A program made the position numbers and the translations under genes. This document shows, piece by piece, positions 8,482 to 13,854 of a stretch of DNA of 13,854 nucleotides (positions are counted from its first letter, which is position 1; each line of letters opens with the position of its first letter). Source of the DNA: Strigomonas culicis. Its lineage: Eukaryota; Euglenozoa; Kinetoplastea; Trypanosomatida; Trypanosomatidae. The notes beneath the pieces were generated by a model. The model made no database searches. It was not told the DNA's origin and saw only the letters and a list, made by a program, of their open reading frames with translations. Where the stretch lies: NCBI GenBank assembly GCA_000482145.1, contig AUXH01000517.1:1-13854 (forward strand), written 5' to 3'.

Positions 8482-8920
8482 CCGCGTCGGCCTGTGTCTT
8501 TCCTACAGATGTGTATTATCCTTTTTTTTTTTAATGATGATGTGTTATGTAAAAGGTTCCTTTCGTCTGCGTAGTGCTTATAGTATCCTTCTCGCACGCG
8601 TAGAAGAGAGAGGCGGTAAGAAGCATCAAGTAGAGAGGTAATCCGTGAGTGTACACATCTACATCCACACAGCGGTGCGTGGCGTTCTGAGCTCTCCATG
8701 CAGCGCTGCTGGACCACACAAACGGTCGAGATGAGAGAGAATAAACCATTACCGAGGAGTCCAGTAAAGCAGGAGCAGAAGTTTGCATGTCGTATATATG
8801 TGAGTGTGTTTCTGTTTGTCATCATCGGCGGCGGTGGTGCTGAACTGCAACGAGCGGACCACACGGCACCGGCGGGCCTAGCGTCGCGCGCAAGGGAGGA
8901 GGAGGGGGAAGGGGAGAGGC
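8482..8920. other. Intergenic region between RPA2-like gene and SMPD4-like gene
   Basis: On the minus strand this holds the 3' UTR of the RPA2-like gene and then the splice signals and 5' UTR of the next gene. The overlapping minus-strand frames here (for example 8478-8864) cross the presumed acceptor and show no protein-like composition, so they are not called. A run of ten T (8523-8532) lies in the presumed 5' UTR as poly-A on the transcript. No RNA gene was recognised. Confidence 0.65.
8591..8641 (-). promoter_or_regulatory. Putative spliced-leader acceptor of the 1249-residue gene
   Basis: Read on the minus strand, a long pyrimidine-rich tract, including CCGCCTCTCTCTTCTACG, ends in GCGAG with the AG at 8592-8591. 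No ATG occurs in the roughly 109 bases between this AG and the start at 8481. That makes the called start the first available initiation codon. Inferred by pattern only. Confidence 0.45.
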
Positions 8921-10045
8921 TTAGCCTTCACGCGTCACCCCGCGAGTGCCCGCGCGCGGCGGCACGCAGGTGCGCAGGTACAGCTCCACGCTCTGCAGCT
9001 GCCAGTACAGGTACTCGTTCACGCTGTCCATGGGCTGCGCCGTCCCGCAGACACAGAGCCGCAGCGCGGCCGCGTCTGCCTCCGCCCCCACCGCGTCGTG
9101 CGTCGGCCGCTTCGGCTCCGCGCCGGGGGCAGCGGCAGCAGCAGCAGCAGCAGCCGGCGGCTGCCACACGATGCCCAGCGCCGCCATGGCCTCCGCCGAC
9201 AGTGCGGCCTCGCCGCCGGGCAGCCGCACGTCCCCGGGTGGCGTCCCGCCACCGCTGCGGCGCACCTCACACGGGGGCGGCGGTGCGGGCGGCACCGGCA
9301 GGTCCGCGAAGTGCTCCAGAGCCTCCGGCTCCAGGTCCGAGAAACAGAGCCGTCCGTGCACCACCACGTAGTCGTTCACACGGATGCCGTCCTCGTCGTC
9401 GTCGGTGGCGTCGACGCCGCCAAAGTGCGCGGCCAGCAGCGCGTACACGTTCTGGACGCACTGGAAGAGGTCGGGTGGCGGCGCCCCCTCCGCCGGGGCA
9501 AAGAGCAGCTCATACAGCCGCGCCGCGTACTCCTCCTCCCCCCCCGTGCAGCCGCCGCGGAACGGGTGGTGGTGCAGCGCGCCCAGCAGCCCCGTCGCGT
9601 CCGACAGCCACAGCAGCGCGAAGGGCTGCCGCGCGAAGCGGTAGAGCCCCTGCAGCGCCGCGCGCCGCGGCGCTCCATCCGCGGCGGACATCACCCGCAG
9701 CGCGCGCAGCACCTCCCGTGCGGGGACGCAGCGCACGACGCGGCCCGCGATGGTGACCCGCGCGGCCCGCAGCGCGCCGTTGTATAAGGAGAGGGTGTTC
9801 GCGCCCACGCGGGCGCAGGCCCGCAGCCGCGGCCCTTCCCCCACCGCGGGGTTCGATAGCAGCCGCAGATGCGCGTGGAGGGCTTTGATCGTGAGGGGGG
9901 CTGCGATGGCGGACGACGAGGGGGCAGCCGCGCGTTGTCGGCCGCCCGGCGCCCGCAGCCCCGCGTCGTCCGCGCGCAGCGGCGGCCGCTCGTGCCCCCC
10001 GTTAAGGGGAGGGGCCGCCAAAAACAGAGCTGCAGAAGATCGCAT
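8921..10045 (-). CDS. Replication protein A subunit 2 (RPA32/RPA28)-like single-OB-fold protein
   Basis: The protein has 374 residues and ends in TAA. The start was set at 10045, because the in-frame ATGs further upstream (10147, 10138) lie before a strong pyrimidine tract and TAG, so they should be removed by trans-splicing. RPA2 hallmarks appear in order. APLTIKALHAH (49-59) resembles the entry segment. VTIAGRVVRC (97-106) is the first OB strand, and LLWLSDATGLL (144-154) carries the conserved D-x-T-G turn. NDYVVVHGRL (224-233) is the next OB strand. PMDSVNEYLYWQLQSVELYL (338-357) matches the NE-containing C-terminal helix used for RPA trimer assembly. RPA binds single-stranded DNA in the nucleus during replication and repair. 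Inserts of about 30, 65 and 90 residues split the OB fold, including an acidic DATDDDEDG (212-220) and nine Ala in a row (298-306). No winged-helix domain follows the OB fold. Another OB-fold protein of the STN1 type is the main alternative. Confidence 0.72.
   Translation of the reverse strand: MRSSAALFLAAPPLNGGHERPPLRADDAGLRAPGGRQRAAAPSSSAIAAPLTIKALHAHLRLLSNPAVGEGPRLRACARVGANTLSLYNGALRAARVTIAGRVVRCVPAREVLRALRVMSAADGAPRRAALQGLYRFARQPFALLWLSDATGLLGALHHHPFRGGCTGGEEEYAARLYELLFAPAEGAPPPDLFQCVQNVYALLAAHFGGVDATDDDEDGIRVNDYVVVHGRLCFSDLEPEALEHFADLPVPPAPPPPCEVRRSGGGTPPGDVRLPGGEAALSAEAMAALGIVWQPPAAAAAAAAAPGAEPKRPTHDAVGAEADAAALRLCVCGTAQPMDSVNEYLYWQLQSVELYLRTCVPPRAGTRGVTREG
9128..9154 (-). repeat. Trinucleotide repeat encoding poly-alanine
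   Basis: A GCA/GCT-type triplet repeat, six uninterrupted units at 9135-9152 plus related triplets, encodes nine consecutive alanines in the RPA2-like protein (residues 298-306). It lies in the insertion before the C-terminal helix. Length polymorphism between strains or assemblies is likely at such a tract. Confidence 0.8.
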
Positions 10046-10080
10046 GCCACGGCTTCGCAAAAAAAAAAAATCTGTTTTCT

Positions 10081-10112
10081 CTACAGGGAAGAGAATGGAC
10101 GGAAAGAAAAAG
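10081..10112 (-). promoter_or_regulatory. Putative spliced-leader acceptor of the RPA2-like gene
   Basis: On the minus strand CTTTTTCTTTCCGTCCATTC runs on through CTCTTCCC to TGTAG, with the AG at 10082-10081. This is the best-looking polypyrimidine-AG acceptor in the window. The resulting 5' UTR is about 35 bases, and the first ATG in it is at 10045. It therefore decides the start and excludes the 34 extra N-terminal codons, which would translate the tract itself into a Phe-rich segment. Confidence 0.6.
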
Positions 10113-10716
10113 CATGCGCTCACTGACACGTGTAGCATATATAACAAAAAGAAGTATTGGGGTTGTCACAGAACAAATTGCTCACAGCAGACCGTAGACA
10201 AGCTTGTACGGAAATGCCTGTACTGTTGATATTGTTTGTTCAATCATTGGAAACACAACAAACCAAAAAAGTGAAGTAAATGTATAAAAAAAAAACGAGA
10301 AACAGAAAGCGTCATCTCTAACTGATATACATATACATGTGCATGCATATTTATGTATTATTTTTTTGGTTTTATTTTTCAATTTCCCACCGATTCATAG
10401 AAAATGTCTCCTTTTCATTTTTCTTATTTGAGCTTGAATGCACATCGGTGTACGTTCTTATTTGTTTATTAATTTTTTTTTTCACTTATCATTGTTGTCG
10501 AAATAATACGAAAAAAAACACTCTTTTTTTTAAAATAAAAGAATACTATCTTTTTCTTTCTTATTTTCGTTGTTTTTTTTTTTTCAACCTTGTCACTACA
10601 TAGAAACGGAGCAAAAAAGAAGTAATACATTTAGAATAAATAAACAAAACAGAAATGATGGAAAAGAGAATTCATATACACACACGACCTCTTATCATCT
10701 ATAATCAAAAAAAAAG

Positions 10717-10747
10717 ATATATATATATGTATACATACGCATATATA
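10717..10747. repeat. Alternating TA-rich repeat
   Basis: A stretch of alternating A/T with TGTATACATACG in the middle. It is a local low-melting element of simple sequence, with no further meaning visible. Confidence 0.7.
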
Positions 10748-10812
10748 ATGTAGATCCGAAAAAAAAAAAAAAAACAGAGAAACGGAGATGTAGAGAGAAG
10801 CAAAAGGAAAAA

Positions 10813-10888
10813 GAAGATACAACAACAAAACAAAAACCAACATGACTTTGTTGTCAAACTTACTGTTGTTACAACTGTTGTTATCTTC
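10813..10888. repeat. Imperfect inverted repeat with 12-bp arms, plus a 12-bp-period direct repeat
   Basis: GAAGAT-AC-AACAAC at 10813-10826 pairs with GTTGTTATCTTC at 10877-10888 if the AC is bulged, giving a 12-bp stem around a loop of about 50 bases. Within and beside the right arm, ACTGTTGTTA occurs at 10862-10871 and 10874-10883. The sequence is simple (AAC/GTT triplets), so chance cannot be excluded. Confidence 0.4.
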
Positions 10889-11114
10889 AATTTGTTTTCC
10901 CCGTTTTTTTTTCTCTTTTTTGAACGTAAGAAAGGAGGGAAATCTCCATTGTTTTTCTTTGTTTTTTTCTTTTTTTAAGTGTTATTGTAAATAGTAATGC
11001 GTGAAAAATGGGGTATATATCAAAACAAAAAAAGATGCACAATTCATTTTTGTAAAAAAAAAAAAGGAACGAAAAGAAAAGAGAACGATACTGCATCCAC
11101 TTCAAGGAGGAAAG

Positions 11115-11155
11115 ATAATAATAATAATAATATAATAATAATAATAATAATAATA
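11115..11155. repeat. (ATA)n/(TAA)n microsatellite
   Basis: About 41 bases of AAT-class triplet repeat, interrupted once by a phase shift near 11131. The longest perfect stretch is on the right side. Confidence 0.9.
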
Positions 11156-12111
11156 GTAACAAAAAAAGGTAAAAGAAAAGCGCACAGGATAAATCGTCCG
11201 TTTTATATGCATGGCTGCAAATCGATTGTTTTCCACTTGAAATTGCAAAACAAACAATACAAAGAGAATATAGCAAGAAAAAGACATGTTGACACCTCTT
11301 TCTGGGATACTTTTTTCTCTTTGATGTTCGTTTTCTCTCTTTCTTTATGTATTTAAATCTGTTTTAGTTATTAGTAAATCTATACTGTTATCCGAAATAT
11401 TAGTGTTCGTTTTTATTTCTGTATAGGGTTGTTGGTATTATTCTTGTCTTGTCCATGTGCCGCTTTCTTTTATATATATATTTTTGTTTGATTGTTTCTC
11501 CTTTCTGTGCGATACGTACATCTTCACTTTTCGTTGTTGTATGTTATAGAGCAACAGGAATACAAAGGAAAAGTATGCTTATAAAAATAAAAATTTTAAA
11601 AAAGAAAGGAAAGGCGTGAAACCTAGAGGGACCGTAAAACTGTAATGAATTAAAAAAAGAATAATAACAACAATAATAATAGTATATTTTAAAAAAGGGA
11701 AAGAAATGTTCAGAAGTATACGATTTAAAACTCTTTGTTTGTATTTTCCGCTTCTTTTTTAGTTTTTTACTTTTTTTCTTCTCATCAGCGATAGTCCTCT
11801 TCTTTCCTTTTATTGCTTTCTTTATTATTATTATTGAACTAAAACTCCTTTTTTTATATATTTGTATATACGTACGCTTTTATATATCCTTACACTCGCT
11901 TTTAGATGAACGCTTACGAAAGATAATGTGAACGATACGTAGAAAAGAAAGAAAGAAATGAGAGTAACAACAAAATCAAAAGTACGAAAGACTCATACAT
12001 GCGCTGAAGCAAAAAAAAAAAAACGAACAATAATAAATAATAACAATGAAAAACAAGTGTTGGTATACGGAAAGTGTATATAAACGTGCCACCCCGAAGA
12101 GAGCAACAAAT

Positions 12112-12131
12112 ACATATATATACATATATAT
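12112..12131. repeat. Tandem 10-bp repeat
   Basis: The unit TACATATATA occurs twice in direct succession and is flanked by further AT-rich sequence. It is a simple repeat. Confidence 0.6.
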
Positions 12132-12270
12132 TTGCCATTGCTCATTTATTACAGATGAGTGAATCAACAAGTATATAGCAAAAATAAAAAGAAAAACGTT
12201 GACGTCTTTTTTTTCTCCTTTTTTTCTTATTTTTTTGTTTTGTTTTGTTTTGGAGGGGATGGATGCGGTA

Positions 12271-12318
12271 GAAGGTGATGCAGGTTGCATATCTGTAGTT
12301 ATAAAAGTGCATCACTTC
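12271..12318. repeat. Stem-loop with 11-bp arms in the gene-free region
   Basis: GAAGGTGATGCA at 12271-12282 pairs with TGCATCACTTC at 12308-12318 to form 11 bp with one bulged G, around a 25-base loop. Unlike most of the block, the arms are not low-complexity. The surrounding 12250-12410 is visibly richer in G and C than the rest of the block, and it also holds the palindrome GTGCATGCAC at 12394-12403. It might be part of a small RNA or a protein-binding site; no RNA family was recognised. Confidence 0.5.
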
Positions 12319-12321
12319 TTT

Positions 12322-12339
12322 TTGGTGTTGTTGGTGTTG
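12322..12339 (+). repeat. GT-rich 9-bp tandem repeat
   Basis: TTGGTGTTG occurs twice in tandem, inside a GT-rich stretch that runs on to about 12350. It directly follows the stem-loop. Confidence 0.6.
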
Positions 12340-12466
12340 TTATTGTCTTGCTAAATTACGCACGTCTCTCACAGCAACAGCGAGAGTTCACTGGTGCATG
12401 CACATATATATGGAGAATAATGCAAAACGAACAAAAGACAATGCATTTATAGGTTTGCAGTTGCTC

Positions 12467-12509
12467 ATTATTACTATTATTTATTTATTATAATTATTAT
12501 TATTATTAC
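12467..12509. repeat. Imperfect (ATT)n microsatellite
   Basis: About 43 bases of ATT-class triplets with interruptions (ACT, TTTA). Low-complexity. Confidence 0.8.
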
Positions 12510-12716
12510 GGAAATTTGAGTGGTACCTCTTCCATTTATATATACTCATTATTTATAAATAAATACGAATGGCTTTTATTTCATCCGATTTTTCCTTCTT
12601 TTTTTTTGCTGTTGTTAAATAGTACACAACGAAAAAAAAAAAATTGTGTTCGTTTATATATTTTTTCTGTTTATCATTATTAGCATCATGCCTCCCTACG
12701 TTTGGGCTTCATCTAA

Positions 12717-12732
12717 ATAATAATAATAATAA
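12717..12732. repeat. (AAT)n microsatellite
   Basis: Five units of AAT-class repeat following a GC-containing stretch. Low-complexity. Confidence 0.8.
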
Positions 12733-13342
12733 AAGAAAAAAAACACGTTCAAAATGGATTTCCAACTCAAAAACAAATCTGCAACCGTTACTAAAATACA
12801 GCAAACCGTTAATTTGAAGAGCACAAAAAAGCAATGAAAAGAAAAGAAAAAAACAATAACAAAAGCAACCAATAAAAAAAAACAGAAAGAGAGAGAGAAA
12901 AGGCGAAACTGTCGCAGTAAGAATAAAAATGTAAAAAAATAATAATAAAAGAACACAATAATGAAGAAACAAAGCGATAACTATATATCAGAAAAAAAAA
13001 AGAGAGAGTATTAGAAAGTAAAAAAGAAAAACTAAGCAGAAATGTAATACCACAGAAGAGAACATGAAAAAAAAAATATTTCGCTTTTTTCATCTTTTCT
13101 TTCTGTATTTATACATTTCGGTGTAATTATATTCATTTATGATATCTTCAGTTTCCTTTTTTCTTTTTTTTCCTGTTCTTTCGTTTGTTGATGTGCGTAT
13201 GGAGGATGAAGCGTGTGGAGAGAGAGAGCACAAAATTGTAACAAAATATGAAAAGGAAAACAAAATGTGAAGAAAATGAATACAATAATTGTTTTTTGCT
13301 CATCCTTCATATGTTTATTTAGTTATAGATTGTAAACACAAA

Positions 13343-13354
13343 GGGGGGGGGGGG
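13343..13354 (+). repeat. G12 homopolymer tract
   Basis: Twelve consecutive G on the plus strand inside otherwise AT-rich DNA. Runs of G of about this length have been reported at transcription start regions of Trypanosoma brucei polycistronic units. The run could act in initiation, form G-rich secondary structure, or be a chance or assembly-prone homopolymer. Confidence 0.75.
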
Positions 13355-13813
13355 AAGCTGCATTTTTTTTTTCAAAACAAAGATCGAAAGTCGCCAAACA
13401 AAAGAACAAATAACAAATAAATAAAAAAGAACTATTTTTATCATTCAGATAATTTCCTTTTTTTTTTACTTCCATTTTTATTAACTCATATCTCCAAACT
13501 GTATAGCATCAAAACCTGTCAACGGCAATTGAAAATAATAATTAAAAAAAACAAAAAGAGGGAAAAAAAAAGAGAATATAACAATAGAAAATCAAAAATG
13601 AATTCTGATCCATTATGTGTACTTCCCTTTTTTTTTCAAACGCTCTCATTATTATTACTATAATCATGGTTTAACTATTATTACTATCATTTTTGGAATT
13701 CTACGTACAGTGTCACATGACCGTACAAGACAAGATACGAAAAATAAAAAAGGAAAAAAAGAGATCGAAAAGAGCGTGACGCGAGAAAACGCGGAACAAT
13801 AAAAAAATACATG

Positions 13814-13818
<5 letters not shown>

Positions 13819-13846
<28 letters not shown>
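13819..13846. repeat. (GA)14 dinucleotide repeat
   Basis: Fourteen uninterrupted GA units close to the right window edge. A shorter GA run of about five units occurs near 12888-12898. On the minus strand this reads as a CT tract, which could also act as a polypyrimidine signal. Confidence 0.9.
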
Positions 13847-13854
13847 CAAAAAGG

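Larger units (their letters stand above)
10113..13854. other. AT-rich gene-free region upstream of the minus-strand gene cluster
   Basis: About 3.7 kb without a credible gene on either strand. Frames present are short and made of Phe/Leu/Tyr or Lys/Asn runs that simply translate poly-T, poly-A and AT triplets. The block contains homopolymer A and T tracts, ATT/TAA microsatellites, TA-alternating stretches, a G12 run and a (GA)14 repeat. No tRNA, rRNA, spliced-leader RNA or CRISPR-like pattern was recognised. Because all three genes point away from it, it may hold the transcription start of the unit, and it could also be a strand-switch or centromere-like region. The right side runs off the window. 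Confidence 0.65.

Noticed and set aside
8478..8864. Minus-strand 128-codon frame upstream of the 1249-residue gene
   Set aside because: It crosses the presumed splice acceptor, overlaps UTR sequence and has no protein-like pattern.
8698..9756. Plus-strand 352-codon frame opposite the RPA2-like gene
   Set aside because: Low-complexity Arg/Pro/Ala translation that is a shadow of the minus-strand gene with OB-fold motifs.
9849..9859. Sequence resembling a tRNA B-box (GGTTCGA)
   Set aside because: It lies within the RPA2-like coding region, the following bases do not fit the B-box, and no cloverleaf arms surround it.
10046..10147. N-terminal extension of the RPA2-like protein from the ATG at 10147 or 10138
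   Set aside because: These codons lie across a polypyrimidine tract and TAG that look like a trans-splice acceptor, and the translation is Phe-rich because it reads the tract.
10198..10207. 10-bp palindrome ACAAGCTTGT
   Set aside because: A single short palindrome without extension or partner; expected by chance in several kilobases.
11976..12290. Minus-strand 104-codon frame with an apparent hydrophobic segment in the gene-free region
   Set aside because: The Phe/Ile/Tyr runs come from translating poly-A/poly-T simple sequence; no splice signal or conserved motif supports it.
12696..13093. Overlapping Phe/Leu-rich frames that could look like membrane proteins
   Set aside because: They are present in several frames at once and consist of translated poly-T and TTA/TTC repeats, so they are artefacts of composition.

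Overview
The window reads as nuclear DNA of a kinetoplastid (trypanosomatid-like) protist, although no gene identifies a genus. Three long intronless genes lie head to tail on the minus strand. They are extremely GC-rich, while the DNA between and upstream of them is strongly AT-rich. Upstream of each start codon is a pyrimidine-rich tract followed by AG, and the first ATG after that AG is the start of the long reading frame. This is the layout of a polycistronic unit processed by spliced-leader trans-splicing. The assignment is an inference, because no spliced-leader gene or other lineage marker is present.

Layout in transcription order, from right to left. Positions 10113-13854 form a gene-free AT-rich block with homopolymer tracts, AT-rich trinucleotide microsatellites, a run of 12 G, a (GA)14 repeat and a few inverted repeats. 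It could be the transcription start or strand-switch region for the minus-strand unit. Positions 10045-8921 encode a single-OB-fold protein best explained as the middle subunit of replication protein A (RPA2). Positions 8481-4732 encode a 1249-residue helical protein that resembles, by eye and only tentatively, the SMPD4 / neutral sphingomyelinase 3 family. Positions 4079-1 encode the first 1359 residues of a multifunctional beta-oxidation protein (crotonase domain, helical linker, 3-hydroxyacyl-CoA dehydrogenase domain) that runs off the window.

The three genes do not form a functional pathway. They share a strand and presumably a primary transcript, as is usual in kinetoplastids. The proteins themselves are the most notable content. 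All three carry recognisable core motifs separated by very large Ala/Gly/Pro/Arg-rich insertions. In the beta-oxidation protein several catalytic and cofactor-binding residues expected of both enzymatic halves appear replaced, although the reading frame is intact. This suggests a diverged paralogue or pseudoenzyme rather than a decayed gene. All family comparisons were made by eye from memory of family motifs; no search was run.
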